A DNA stretch of 64,000 nucleotides from Ruegeria denitrificans (GCF_001458295.1 NZ_CYUD01000003.1:186001-250000), one strand, 5' to 3'; shown: positions 1 to 9,780, counted from the stretch's first letter. Notes: generated by a model from the letters alone, not told the origin. Numbers and translations are program-made.

Positions 1-1
1 C

Positions 2-562
2 GTCCTGATTTCGGCCCCGCAAAAAGGGTGGAGTGCAACACCCAGTGCCGGTCTGGTCATGTTATCCGAGCGCGCCGAAGCCCGACTGGAAGAGACGACA
101 TCCGACAGTTTCGCGGTGGACCTGAAGAAATGGCGGCAAATCATGCAGGCTTATGAGAACGGTGGGCACGCCTATCACGCAACTATGCCGACCGATGCGC
201 TGCTGGCGTTCCGCGACACTATGATCGAAACGCGTGATTATGGTTTTGAAAAACTGCGTGACGCTCAATGGGCCCTGGGTGACGGAGTGCGGGCGATGCT
301 GAAAGAAAAAGGTCTGGTCTCGGTTGCCGCGGACGGTTTCGGCGCGCCGGGGGTTGTTGTCACCTATACCTCGGACCCTGAGGTTCAGAACGGCAAAAAA
401 TTCGCCGCTCTGGGTATGCAGATCGCGGCGGGAGTTCCGCTGCAATGCGATGAGCCCGAAGGATTCAGCACCTTCCGGTTGGGCCTGTTCGGGCTGGACA
501 AGCTGTATGACGTAGACGGCACGATCGGGCGACTCAAGCGCGTGCTGGATCAGGTTCTTTGA
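2..562 (+). CDS. Class V aminotransferase, C-terminal part (5' end outside window)
   Basis: The frame is open from base 2, so the gene begins left of the window and only about 186 C-terminal residues are seen. The first residues read VLISAPQKGWSATPSAGLV, which matches the PLP-lysine segment of the alanine-glyoxylate/serine-pyruvate aminotransferase family; the lysine of APQKGW would carry the cofactor. The remainder fits the small C-terminal domain, including a GLFGLDKL-type segment near the end. It presumably transfers an amino group between a small amino acid and glyoxylate or pyruvate, but the substrate cannot be judged from this fragment. It converges on the UbiH-type gene 21 bases away. 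Confidence 0.8.
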   Translation, partial: VLISAPQKGWSATPSAGLVMLSERAEARLEETTSDSFAVDLKKWRQIMQAYENGGHAYHATMPTDALLAFRDTMIETRDYGFEKLRDAQWALGDGVRAMLKEKGLVSVAADGFGAPGVVVTYTSDPEVQNGKKFAALGMQIAAGVPLQCDEPEGFSTFRLGLFGLDKLYDVDGTIGRLKRVLDQVL

Positions 563-578
563 TCTGAGTGTGACCAGA

Positions 579-602
579 GGGCCTCAGTGCACGCCGAGGC
601 CC
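579..602 (+). terminator. Weak hairpin at the aminotransferase/UbiH junction
   Basis: Perfect 7-bp inverted repeat GGGCCTC/GAGGCCC with a 10-base loop, followed on the + strand by ATTT. It overlaps the last codons of the convergent hydroxylase gene. It may end the aminotransferase transcript, but the T tract is short. Confidence 0.4.
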
Positions 603-1780
603 ATTTGCATCAACGTTTTACGCACGGACGGCAGGGAATAGAGCGCATTCAGCCCCATCGCCCGGGCGTCCCGCAACGGGCGCGCTTCGATCATCGAGGC
701 GCGGTTTAGCAGGTCGATCCCTTTGACCCTCATCTCAATCTCGGTGTGGCGGGCCTTGTGATAGGCGTCCAGCATCTGCGCATCGCCTAGACCTTCGGGT
801 CGGGCTTGCGCCAGATCCAACAGGGTGCGCAGGTCGCCCAGCGACATGTTCAATCCCTGCGCACCGATGGGTGGCACCACATGCGCAGCCTCGGCCATCA
901 GTGCAACCCTCTCACCCGACAGCCGTTCCGCGGACTGGCTGATGATCGGCCAGATTGTCCGGCGTGAGGCCAGTTTCAACGGCCCGAACAACCCGCAAGA
1001 GCGTTCGGTCATCAGCGTTTCGAACGCCTCGGGCTCGGTATTTAGCAGTTCAACCGCACGTGGCCCGCGCTCCATCCACACAATTGCTGATGACGGCTGA
1101 CCCTGCCAGTCGGGCAGGGGGACCAGTGTGAACGGCCCGCCGGACCGGTGAAGCTCGGTCGAGACATTGTCGTGTGGGATCGGATGCGTGACGGCAAAGG
1201 CCAGCGCCTTTTGACCGTACCGCGTGGTGTGGACGTTGATCCCGGCGGCCTCGCGCATCGGGGAGTTGCGCCCGTCGGCGGCGACCACCAGTTTGCTGCG
1301 AATGCGGCTGCCATCACTCAACCCTACGCGGGCCTCGGCGGTGCGAGTGAACAGGCTGACAGTGCCGGTGCCGGGACGAAAATCGACATTGGGCAACTCG
1401 GCCAGACGCGCGACCATTTCACGCCGCAACAGCCAATTGGGCAAGTTCCACCCAAAGGGTTGATCCGAGATATCGGCGGCGTTGAAATCGCGTACCACGC
1501 GCGGTTCGGGAACATCGCCGCCTGCATCCACGATTCGCATGATCTGTAAGGGCGCTGCGTATTCGTCCAGCCGCTGCCACAACCCGCATTGCGCCAACAG
1601 CCCATGTGCCGGTTGCAGAAAGGCCGTGGTCCGCAGATCGGACCCGTCCACATCCCGTTCGGTTATCGGCGGGGTGGGATCGACGCAGACCACGTCGAAC
1701 CCGGCAGTTCCAAAGACCGCTGCCGCGGTCAGCCCGGCGATTCCTCCGCCGGAAATCAGAATGTCACAGCTGTCAGTCAT
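584..1780 (-). CDS. ubiH: UbiH/UbiF-family FAD-dependent monooxygenase (ubiquinone hydroxylase)
   Basis: This 398-residue flavoprotein has the usual length of the UbiH/COQ6 family, which hydroxylates polyprenyl-phenol rings during ubiquinone synthesis. The N-terminal dinucleotide fold has GGGIAG at residues 11-16, a DG motif (VVAADGRNSP) lies near residue 167, and the C-terminal FAD ribityl-binding segment ends in IGAQGLNMSLGD. The normal GDAAH of that segment reads AEAAH here, a mild deviation. The start has an AAGGGACC-type ribosome site upstream. It is the last gene of a probable three-gene minus-strand run with a small membrane protein and a HAD nucleotidase. Which ring position it hydroxylates cannot be told. 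Confidence 0.82.
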   Translation of the reverse strand: MTDSCDILISGGGIAGLTAAAVFGTAGFDVVCVDPTPPITERDVDGSDLRTTAFLQPAHGLLAQCGLWQRLDEYAAPLQIMRIVDAGGDVPEPRVVRDFNAADISDQPFGWNLPNWLLRREMVARLAELPNVDFRPGTGTVSLFTRTAEARVGLSDGSRIRSKLVVAADGRNSPMREAAGINVHTTRYGQKALAFAVTHPIPHDNVSTELHRSGGPFTLVPLPDWQGQPSSAIVWMERGPRAVELLNTEPEAFETLMTERSCGLFGPLKLASRRTIWPIISQSAERLSGERVALMAEAAHVVPPIGAQGLNMSLGDLRTLLDLAQARPEGLGDAQMLDAYHKARHTEIEMRVKGIDLLNRASMIEARPLRDARAMGLNALYSLPSVRKTLMQMGLGVH

Positions 1781-1856
1781 GGCCTTGGTCCCTTAGTCCT
1801 GGGCAGAACCTAGTTCGGTTCCAAGGCCAGTGCCAAGTGACATCCTGTCCCGTGTG

Positions 1857-2105
1857 TCAGCCGCGCGAGATCAGGATCAGAAGGATGAACATCATCGGCA
1901 CCATCATGACGGCCGGGATGTAAAGTCCTGGCAGGCCAAACAGCAAAGCCGAACAGCCCCACATGCTGAAAATGGCGCCGGCCGTGTAATACCAATCCTC
2001 GGCCGTTCCGTTGGCGGCATCGCGGGCCAGCCAACCGAAAACAGGGATTGCAAACAACAGGCGCTGCCAGATGGGCAGGCGCCGAGGCATCTCGATCGCG
2101 CTCAT
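1857..2105 (-). CDS. Small membrane protein, function unknown
   Basis: This 82-residue protein has an amphipathic N-terminus followed by hydrophobic stretches around residues 14-24, 39-55 and 58-80, consistent with two or three membrane segments. No motif was recognised. A GGAGA ribosome site sits about 6 bases before the ATG. It lies between the UbiH-type hydroxylase and a HAD nucleotidase on the same strand, with gaps of 76 and 87 bases, so it is probably cotranscribed. I do not recognise the family and infer no role. Confidence 0.6.
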   Translation of the reverse strand: MSAIEMPRRLPIWQRLLFAIPVFGWLARDAANGTAEDWYYTAGAIFSMWGCSALLFGLPGLYIPAVMMVPMMFILLILISRG

Positions 2106-2192
2106 GAGGGTCTCCGATTCTGTTCGTCGCTGAAGCGCATATAGGGTCGATTATGCACCTGCAGAATGTGCAGATCGTCGCAGTGTGACAGC

Positions 2193-2837
2193 CTAACGCA
2201 GGCGGGCCAGAAAGGCGGTCAAATCGTCTGTGTGATGGTGGATATGGTCAGCCTCGTGCGGCTCGTGTGCGACGTGGACAGTGCGCATTCCCATTGCATG
2301 CGGGGCGGCCAAATTACGCGGGTCATCTTCGAACATTGCGGCCTGTGCGGCGTCGATTCCGTCTTGCGCAAAGATCGCCTCAAACGCGGCTTGTTCGGGT
2401 TTGGGGCGATAACCGGCGTGCTCGACGCCGTAGATCGCATCGAACAAACCGTTGAGGCCACGCGCCTCAAGCACCCGTTCCGCATAGGGTGCGCTGCCGT
2501 TAGTATAGACGATCCGGCGGCCGGGCAGAGATCGGATGTGATCGGCCAGTTCGGCATCGGGGTCCATGTGGCTCATGTCGACTTGGTGGACGGCGTGCAG
2601 ATAGGGATCAGGGTCCAGATCATGCTCGGCCATCAGCCCTGCCAGCGTTGTGCCGTATTGTCGCCAGTAATGAGAGCGCAGATGATCTGCCTCGGCCCGG
2701 GTGACGCCGATGACGCGCTCCACGTAATCCGTCATCAGCACCTCGATCTGATCGAACAGGCGCATATGCGGCGGGTAGAGAGTGTTGTCGAGGTCGAACA
2801 CCCATTGGGTGACGTGAGCAAAAGCAGGTTTGACCAT
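2193..2837 (-). CDS. HAD-superfamily pyrimidine 5'-nucleotidase
   Basis: A 214-residue class IA HAD phosphatase. Motif I is FDLDNTLYP (catalytic aspartates near residues 15 and 17), motif II is YTNGS near residue 112, the motif III lysine is in YRPKPEQ, and motif IV is FEDDPRN near residue 169. DLDNTLYP is typical of the SDT1/pyrimidine 5'-nucleotidase branch, which removes phosphate from UMP/CMP-like nucleotides. The start is an ATG shortly after a divergent promoter region shared with the GntR gene. The assignment to this branch rests on motif I and length; other small phosphate esters are possible substrates. Confidence 0.8.
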   Translation of the reverse strand: MVKPAFAHVTQWVFDLDNTLYPPHMRLFDQIEVLMTDYVERVIGVTRAEADHLRSHYWRQYGTTLAGLMAEHDLDPDPYLHAVHQVDMSHMDPDAELADHIRSLPGRRIVYTNGSAPYAERVLEARGLNGLFDAIYGVEHAGYRPKPEQAAFEAIFAQDGIDAAQAAMFEDDPRNLAAPHAMGMRTVHVAHEPHEADHIHHHTDDLTAFLARLR

Positions 2838-2937
2838 GAGTTTTGTTTAGGCTGCAGGGGCACGGTTTTCAATGCTACACTTGATCCGCAGGGCAAGTGA
2901 CGGATAGACATGTCCGAACGAGGAGACAAACCACCCA

Positions 2938-3585
2938 ATGCCCCAATCCAGACAGCCGTCCAAAGACGCCTACAGCCTTATTCTCGAAGCGATCGACGTA
3001 GGCGTTTACAAGCCCGGCGACCGTCTGGTCGAAAGTGAGCTTGCCGAACGGTTCGGCGTGTCGCGCACACCTATTCGCGAAGCACTGCAGCGGCTTGAGA
3101 CGCAATCGCTGCTGGAACGGGACGGCCGGTCGCTGATCGTGGCTTCGCTGAACCATAACCAGATGGCCGAGCTGTATGTCGTGCGGCGCGAGTTGGAGGG
3201 GCTGGCCGCCAAGCTGGCCGCCAAGCACGCCACCGAGGAAGAGATCAAGGTACTGCAGGAAATGGTGGCTGATGACGATGCGTTGGTCCACGACCCTCAG
3301 GCCTTGTCGCGGGCGAACCGCCGCTTTCATGAACAAATACATCTGGCCTCGCACAATCGATATCTGGTGCAGCAGCTGGATCTTGTGCATCGCACGATGG
3401 CGCTGATGGCAACCACATCTCTGGCCGTGCAGGGGCGTGGTGAGATTGCGCAGAGTGAGCATAAAGGGATTGTCGAGGCAATCGCCGCACGCGATGAAGA
3501 GGGCGCAGCACGCGCGCTTAAGGACCACATTTCGGTGGCCTTCATGACGCGGCTGAAACAGGATGCGGTGCAACGCGAGAACTGA
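2938..3585 (+). CDS. GntR-family transcriptional regulator (FadR/FCD type)
   Basis: This 215-residue protein has an N-terminal winged helix (residues about 15-70, with ELAERFGVSRTPIREALQRL as the recognition part) and an all-helical FCD ligand domain. The pattern of charged residues and histidines (RRFHEQIHLASHN and SEHKGIVEAI) matches metal-dependent effector binding in FCD regulators. It is divergent from the HAD nucleotidase. The effector, often an organic acid in this family, cannot be inferred. An AGGAG lies 12 bases before the ATG, longer than usual. It ends directly against the convergent glycosyltransferase gene with no spare base. Confidence 0.85.
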   Translation: MPQSRQPSKDAYSLILEAIDVGVYKPGDRLVESELAERFGVSRTPIREALQRLETQSLLERDGRSLIVASLNHNQMAELYVVRRELEGLAAKLAAKHATEEEIKVLQEMVADDDALVHDPQALSRANRRFHEQIHLASHNRYLVQQLDLVHRTMALMATTSLAVQGRGEIAQSEHKGIVEAIAARDEEGAARALKDHISVAFMTRLKQDAVQREN

Positions 3586-5463
3586 CTACGCTGGGGGCAA
3601 TCCCTCTTCGCTGGCTTGCCCGTGTTGTGTCTTGTCCCAGAAGAACGGGTTCAGAACCAATTCCCACAGGGCCTTATACGCTGCCAGAATGCCCATAGGG
3701 AAATACAGCGGCATTGTCAGAACCCAGGGCAGTAAAAAGCGTCTTTCCCGCGCGGAAACAGCAAGGGCACTGATTGCAGCATTAGTGATCTCGGCACATA
3801 GAAAAAGGCCGATCAGCACCAGCAACACGGTATCAGAGAGAATAGGGTCCAACGGGCTGGTCAGGCCGAAACTAGTCAACCAGAACATCCACAAAACCGG
3901 TGCCAGCAAGAATTGCCCGATGGTCCCCAGAAAAAACGCCTGAAAACCAAGAAACCTAAAGGCGCCCAAATCCCGTAACAGCCGTAGTGGGGCTCGCATG
4001 TGGACAAGGTATGTGACCATGAACCCCTTAAGCCAGCGCGACCTTTGCCGCACCCAGGGCCAAGCGCGAAAGTTGGCCTCTTCAAAGGTGGTGGTGTCCA
4101 CCATCTCGGTGCGATAGCCCGCTCGCGAAAGACGCACACCAAGATCGGCATCTTCGGTAACGTTGTGAGCGTCCCATCCACCCAACTCCAACAGTTTGTC
4201 GCGGCGGAAAAAGAACGTGGTGCCTCCCAAGGGCACGACAAGCCCAAGCCGGGCAATACCCTGTAGGATGACTCGAAACCAGCTATTATATTCGATGGTA
4301 AAACACCGCGACCGCCAGTTGGTGCGGGGATTGTAGTAATCCAGCACACCCTGCAGGCACACAACATCCTCGTCCGCCTGTGCGAAATGCCGGACGACGC
4401 GTTCAATCTGATCCGGTTGAGGCGCGTCTTCGGCATCCCAGACGCCCAGAATATCGCCGCGGCAGAAATCCAATGCATAGTTCATCGCGCGCGGTTTGGT
4501 GGTCAGGCCGTTCAATTCGGGGACCTCAACGGTTCTGATCCAACTGGGCAGATCGACTTGCGCAAGGGTGGCGCGTGTGACCTCGTCAGTTTCTTCAAGC
4601 ACCAGAATGACGTCCAGCAATGCCTTGGGATAGGTCAATCGCCGCAACCGACAGATCAGCGCGTCGGCAATCTCGCGTTCCCTATAAAGCGGCACCATGA
4701 TCGACACGAAAGGCGACGCGTGTGGCGGATCAGGAGGTCTAAAATCAGGGCGGTGCTTTAAGGATTGCCAGACGAAGGCCAGCAAGCCAGCCAAACGCAG
4801 ACACATGAACAGGATCAGGCTGATTACGGCGGCGGCGACCAGAACGGCCAATCCGATTGTGGGAAAAGCAGCAAACAGACCTGCGAGACCTATCAAAGCG
4901 AGGGCAGGTCCGGTACGAGAGCGCGGGATCCACGATCGGCAACTTTGCTCCAGATCCACACGCGCTTCGGCCGCCTTGGCGAGGGGTGAAGCGAAAATGC
5001 GTGCGATGGTGGCGTCGATTTGATCCGCGGCAGCGAGCACGGGCATGACTGTGTAGCCGGTCCCCTCCAGGCTTTTGCGCACGGCAGGGAACAGATCGGG
5101 TCGCGCGGTTGCAACCAACAGGATGGGCCCCAGGCGCTGCCAGGGGATGACATTATGGGCTAGCCAGAAATCGACCGGTTGGATCTGGCAAATTTTCGGG
5201 GACAGGGGTGATGTGTTGAGATCGGCAATTTGAAGACCAGTCTGTTCGGATAGCGCACCAAGAATATCCTGGCGATTGACCCAGCCCTCAGCCACCAAAA
5301 TTTCACCCAGCGGTGCCCGCTGCCAAGATTGCAGAAACAGCGCCTCGTCCAGTTGCGATCGGGTGATCAAGCCTTGGTCAACAAGGCACGCCCCCAATGG
5401 CTTTCGTGCCTGCGCAGGGATCGGCGCGGCGCGCGCGAAGTGCTGCAGGTTTAACTGGACCAT
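3586..5463 (-). CDS. GT2 glycosyltransferase with N-terminal GspE/MshE-type domain
   Basis: From the ATG at 5463 the protein has 625 residues (a TTG at 5487 would add 8). Residues about 15-55 hold two tandem units spaced 29 residues apart, each beginning PLGxxLVxxG and ending ALxxQ, the layout of the MshEN/GspE N-terminal domain that binds cyclic di-GMP in some proteins; the usual arginine of RLG is proline here. One or two membrane helices follow around residues 190-240. A processive GT2 domain then has DAED, TEDADLG and QRSRWLKG, the D,D,D,(Q/R)xxRW set of cellulose synthase-like enzymes. C-terminal membrane helices follow. It resembles XagB-type exopolysaccharide synthases. A CtrA box and a hairpin lie directly upstream. 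Confidence 0.85.
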   Translation of the reverse strand: MVQLNLQHFARAAPIPAQARKPLGACLVDQGLITRSQLDEALFLQSWQRAPLGEILVAEGWVNRQDILGALSEQTGLQIADLNTSPLSPKICQIQPVDFWLAHNVIPWQRLGPILLVATARPDLFPAVRKSLEGTGYTVMPVLAAADQIDATIARIFASPLAKAAEARVDLEQSCRSWIPRSRTGPALALIGLAGLFAAFPTIGLAVLVAAAVISLILFMCLRLAGLLAFVWQSLKHRPDFRPPDPPHASPFVSIMVPLYREREIADALICRLRRLTYPKALLDVILVLEETDEVTRATLAQVDLPSWIRTVEVPELNGLTTKPRAMNYALDFCRGDILGVWDAEDAPQPDQIERVVRHFAQADEDVVCLQGVLDYYNPRTNWRSRCFTIEYNSWFRVILQGIARLGLVVPLGGTTFFFRRDKLLELGGWDAHNVTEDADLGVRLSRAGYRTEMVDTTTFEEANFRAWPWVRQRSRWLKGFMVTYLVHMRAPLRLLRDLGAFRFLGFQAFFLGTIGQFLLAPVLWMFWLTSFGLTSPLDPILSDTVLLVLIGLFLCAEITNAAISALAVSARERRFLLPWVLTMPLYFPMGILAAYKALWELVLNPFFWDKTQHGQASEEGLPPA

Positions 5464-5498
5464 AAAAAACCCTGACGCGGTTACCAAGCGTCAGGGTT
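5464..5498 (-). terminator. Terminator-like hairpin abutting the GT2 start codon
   Basis: On the minus strand an 11-bp perfect stem (5498-5488 with 5478-5468, 9-base loop) is followed by six T and immediately by the ATG at 5463. It has the form of a rho-independent terminator for the upstream carA transcript. The 3' arm holds the only good ribosome site, AGGG, 6 bases before the ATG, so the folded RNA would hide it. Confidence 0.75.
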
Positions 5499-5510
5499 GG
5501 GGTATTTAGG

Positions 5511-5525
5511 TTAACAACGGGTTAA
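5511..5525 (-). promoter_or_regulatory. CtrA box upstream of the GspE_N-GT2 gene
   Basis: Exact TTAA-N7-TTAA; on the minus strand it reads TTAACCCGTTGTTAA, the full CtrA recognition pattern of alphaproteobacteria. It lies 48 bases before the ATG of the glycosyltransferase, in the 80-base gap after carA. CtrA binding is inferred from the match only. Confidence 0.65.
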
Positions 5526-5543
5526 CCATGATCGAACAGGTGA

Positions 5544-6710
<1,167 letters not shown>

Positions 6711-6893
6711 TGGGCGACTCTCTTGCTGGGTAAATCGGCGCATACCTAAGGGGGTTGTGGCGCTGGGTCAAGTCTGTTCAAAATTTACGCTATTGTGGAA
6801 AATCAAGTAGTTAGCAATATTCACCCCCTGTTGTATCACGCTTTTTGTTTCGATATGGTCGGGGTTCCTTTTCCATGGGGATGGACAGAACAT

Positions 6894-7379
6894 ATGGATA
6901 TGCGATCACGGGTGAACTCAGCCCTGAAGCAAGCAATGAAAGACAAAGACGCCGAGCGTCTGTCGACACTGCGGTTAATCAATGCCGCAATCAAGGACCG
7001 TGATATTGCTTCGCGGGCGTCTGACAACGAAGAGGTCAAGGGCTGCGGCGACGCCGAGGTGCTTGAGATTCTTGGCAAAATGACCAAACAGCGCAAGGAA
7101 AGCGCGCGCGCCTATGAAGAGGGTGGGCGGCTGGACTTGGCCGAGCGCGAGCTGCGCGAGGTCGAAGTAATCGAGGAATTCCTGCCCAAACAATTGGACG
7201 ATGACGAAGTTTCCAAGGCCATCCAAACGGCAATCACCTCGACAGGTGCGGGGTCGATCCGCGACATGGGCAAGGTGATGGGGGAACTCAAGACACGGTA
7301 CACTGGCCAGATGGATTTTGGGAAAGTCGGCCCGATGGTCAAGGATCAGCTTTGCGCGTCGACAGGCGGCGGTTGCTGA
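6894..7379 (+). CDS. GatB/YqeY domain protein
   Basis: 161 residues from the ATG at 6894. It has the typical YqeY pattern: an N-terminal helical part (DAERLSTLRLINAAIKDRDI), then KMTKQRKESARAYEEGGR and a C-terminal segment IRDMGKVMGELKTRYTGQMD. The fold is shared with the tRNA-binding tail of amidotransferase GatB, and the family is thought to be linked to tRNA or amidation, but the exact role is not established. Earlier in-frame ATGs add unconserved residues, so I prefer 6894, with GGACAG just upstream. It is divergent from carA and followed by a strong terminator. Confidence 0.88.
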   Translation: MDMRSRVNSALKQAMKDKDAERLSTLRLINAAIKDRDIASRASDNEEVKGCGDAEVLEILGKMTKQRKESARAYEEGGRLDLAERELREVEVIEEFLPKQLDDDEVSKAIQTAITSTGAGSIRDMGKVMGELKTRYTGQMDFGKVGPMVKDQLCASTGGGC

Positions 7380-7404
7380 TACCTCTTACTTTCTGAAACA
7401 GCAT

Positions 7405-7896
7405 CTACTGCGCGACCGGTTCGCGCAGTTTTTGTATCAGGTCATCATACAGCGCTATGCGCTCGTCCTCGGACAGAAATGCGCCAATTTCTACTTCGCG
7501 CCCGTCACCCGTCAGTGTCACGTAATTGGGGACAGGCCCACCGCGTTTGTGCATCTCGGGGCGGGCCCAATAGCGGTTGCAGGTCCATTCCTGCTGGCCA
7601 TTGCGCGGGTCATGGTGGACCAGATGCGCCCGAGTGCCGGTCAGAGTCAGAATCTCGAACACGCTGCGCGCGCGATAATTGGTCTGGATCGCCAGCCACA
7701 GGCCCAGAACGGTCAGCAGCAAGAAAGGCAATAGCCCCCAGAGGATGACCGAGCCAAGAACCGCCAACAGTGGGATCAGTCCAAACAGGAACACGGACAG
7801 GATCATGATCATCGCGCCACGTGGCGGCAATGAATTATGCGGCCAAAGGCGCAATTCCTGCTCGGTTTCAGATGTCTTTTTCCATCGGTAGGGCAT
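7405..7896 (-). CDS. DUF2244 family membrane protein
   Basis: A 163-residue protein with two close membrane helices (residues about 27-48 and 50-70), followed by a soluble C-terminal part with HLVHHDPRNGQQEWTCNRYW, typical of DUF2244 proteins that often lie near respiratory genes. No biochemical function is known to me. The start is the ATG at 7896. Its last codons encode the YqeY terminator stem. The HCCA isomerase gene lies 44 bases upstream on the same strand. Confidence 0.75.
   Translation of the reverse strand: MPYRWKKTSETEQELRLWPHNSLPPRGAMIMILSVFLFGLIPLLAVLGSVILWGLLPFLLLTVLGLWLAIQTNYRARSVFEILTLTGTRAHLVHHDPRNGQQEWTCNRYWARPEMHKRGGPVPNYVTLTGDGREVEIGAFLSEDERIALYDDLIQKLREPVAQ
7408..7433 (+). 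terminator. Rho-independent terminator after YqeY
   Basis: Perfect 8-bp stem CTGCGCGA/TCGCGCAG with loop CCGGT, followed by TTTTT. It serves the YqeY gene and is embedded in the last codons of the convergent DUF2244 gene. Confidence 0.85.
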
Positions 7897-7940
7897 GGCT
7901 TAAATTTAGCGCAATGCAGGGGTGAGTCGAAGGGAAATGA

Positions 7941-8540
7941 TCACGCCACGTGGCCGACGCGCACCCAGGACAGTGCATCGTCCAACCGATCATCTCCCCA
8001 GAATACCTCGCCACGGACGACCAGGCTGGGGGCACCGAAAACACCTAGTTTCGCGGCCTGTTCGGTTTCCGCCTCAAGCGCGGCGACGGTATCGGGGCTA
8101 CGGGCACGGGCCAACACCATACGTGGATCCTGCTGGCATCTGTGCAATGCTTCTGAGATCGCGGTTTCGCTGCCGGCTTCGATATTGTCTTCGAACCAGA
8201 TGCGATACAGAGCCAGGGTGAAATTCTTGCCCCAACCGTCGCCCATGCCCAGCAAGGCAACCTGATTGGCAAGTGCCAAGTCCGTGATCGGGTAGGGCGC
8301 GGGCAGCTTGGCATGGATGTGATACTTAGCGGCCCGACGTTCGATATCGCGCCACATATAGGCAGACTTCACCGGTTTGCCGGCAAATGGAATATTCTTC
8401 TGATTTGCCATGACCGTGCGCACGTTGAATGGCCGCCAAGTTACAGCCACATCATGTTCGTCACACCAATCATCCAGCCGCATAATCGTCAGGAAGCTGT
8501 AGGTGCTGCCAATGGAATACCAAAAATCAATTTCGGGCAT
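7941..8540 (-). CDS. 2-hydroxychromene-2-carboxylate isomerase family protein (DsbA fold)
   Basis: This 199-residue protein has a thioredoxin/DsbA-like fold without a CxxC pair. Its N-terminus, IDFWYSIGSTYSFL, matches HCCA isomerase/kappa-class GST proteins, where the serine replaces the redox cysteine and contacts glutathione. The C-terminal segment LGVFGAPSLVVRGEVFWGDD is the family's cis-proline region. These enzymes isomerise aromatic breakdown intermediates using glutathione. No naphthalene-type pathway genes are nearby, so the natural substrate is open. Confidence 0.82.
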   Translation of the reverse strand: MPEIDFWYSIGSTYSFLTIMRLDDWCDEHDVAVTWRPFNVRTVMANQKNIPFAGKPVKSAYMWRDIERRAAKYHIHAKLPAPYPITDLALANQVALLGMGDGWGKNFTLALYRIWFEDNIEAGSETAISEALHRCQQDPRMVLARARSPDTVAALEAETEQAAKLGVFGAPSLVVRGEVFWGDDRLDDALSWVRVGHVA

Positions 8541-8645
8541 GTAATCACTCCGATCTCAGAGTTTCTTCGCCTATCATACCCTAAAATGGTCGGATTTTCG
8601 AATTTTGCCTGAAACGCCCGGTTCGCCAGCGTAACTGCATGCAGT

Positions 8646-9674
8646 TCAAAACAGAGCTTTTTCGACCGGTTGCGCAGGCTGGGGCGCGACACCGCAGCCC
8701 GTCATTTGACGTATATCTATCTCAATTGTTCGACACAGCGCGGAAATTGGCACGTCGGTGACATCCCCTTCGAAGGGATCTTCCATCGAGGCGCTGACGC
8801 GCTCGGTCACAAAGAAGATCCAGCAGACTAATGCGCCGACAGGAGCAAAGGTCATCCAGCCGAACAGGACCGTTCTCATCATCGACGCATCGGTGCCGAC
8901 CATGATGGAACGTTCGTCGTTGAAGGCCAGAGGCAACAGGAAAATGAATATCCAACTGAATAGGCGGCCCACTTCGGCGACCTGACGCGGGAACGGAGTG
9001 TTCTTGATCCGCTCACACTGGCCCTGCGCCGTCGTAAACCGGGATAGGCGATCCATCAGCGCCACGTGCCAGAAGGGGTCAATTTTTCCCTGTTGCGCCA
9101 TGTCGGACAGCCGCCGTGCCTGCAGGTTGAGAAGACAGGCTGCTCGATTGGCCTTACCGTCCAGCAGCGGTAAATCCGTCTTCAATTGGCTATTCTGCCA
9201 GCTTTCGGGTTTTTGGTGCAGGTCTTCACGGCCAGATATGGGCTTGTGACTAAACATCCAGGGCCTGCGCTTGCGGCCGGTAGTGGCGGGCTGACGCAGC
9301 TGAAACGCGAGCGTATTCAGCCAGGCGACGTGCCGATCGATCAATTCATCGCGCAGGTCTGCATCTATAACAGAGCCATTTGGCTGAACGAGGGTGCTGA
9401 TTGTATTGCCCCAGTCCCGGCTAGTATTGGCGATATCACCCCAAACCATACGCGCTTCGGTCCAGCGACCATAGGTCGAGGTGTTCTTGAACCCCAGGAA
9501 AAACGCCACGGCCAAACCCAGCATCGCCACCGGTGGGCTGGGGTTTGAGATCAGATCAATCGGCGTCAGTTCATCCACGACCTGAACAAGAAAAATCCAA
9601 GCCAGAACTATACCGATAAAGCCGACCGATCCCTTAAGCAATTTTCTGATCGAAATGCCGTCGTGAAGTATCAT
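8646..9674 (-). CDS. Bestrophin family membrane protein (chloride channel-like)
   Basis: A 342-residue member of the bestrophin/UPF0187 family. It has an N-terminal helix (FIGIVLAWIFLVQVV), a second pair of hydrophobic stretches around residues 45-60, the signature GFKNTSTYGRWTEAR, and two further membrane helices near residues 235-300. Bacterial bestrophins form pentameric anion or cation channels in the inner membrane. The start ATG at 9674 is supported by the conserved N-terminus. It lies alone between the HCCA isomerase and ctaD on the same strand. Confidence 0.85.
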   Translation of the reverse strand: MILHDGISIRKLLKGSVGFIGIVLAWIFLVQVVDELTPIDLISNPSPPVAMLGLAVAFFLGFKNTSTYGRWTEARMVWGDIANTSRDWGNTISTLVQPNGSVIDADLRDELIDRHVAWLNTLAFQLRQPATTGRKRRPWMFSHKPISGREDLHQKPESWQNSQLKTDLPLLDGKANRAACLLNLQARRLSDMAQQGKIDPFWHVALMDRLSRFTTAQGQCERIKNTPFPRQVAEVGRLFSWIFIFLLPLAFNDERSIMVGTDASMMRTVLFGWMTFAPVGALVCWIFFVTERVSASMEDPFEGDVTDVPISALCRTIEIDIRQMTGCGVAPQPAQPVEKALF

Positions 9675-9780
9675 GGTTCGCGTGTCTTCCGTCGGGGTGC
9701 CCTGAATTCCTGTTTTTGAATACTATTCGCATGATACAGGACGTGTCTACGCATGCGCGGGCGGGGCAGTGCCTTGGAAT

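Noticed and set aside
825..1796. Several 74-133-codon plus-strand frames antisense to the UbiH-type gene
   Set aside because: They are long because of GC-rich codon bias on the opposite strand; none has a ribosome site or a sensible product.
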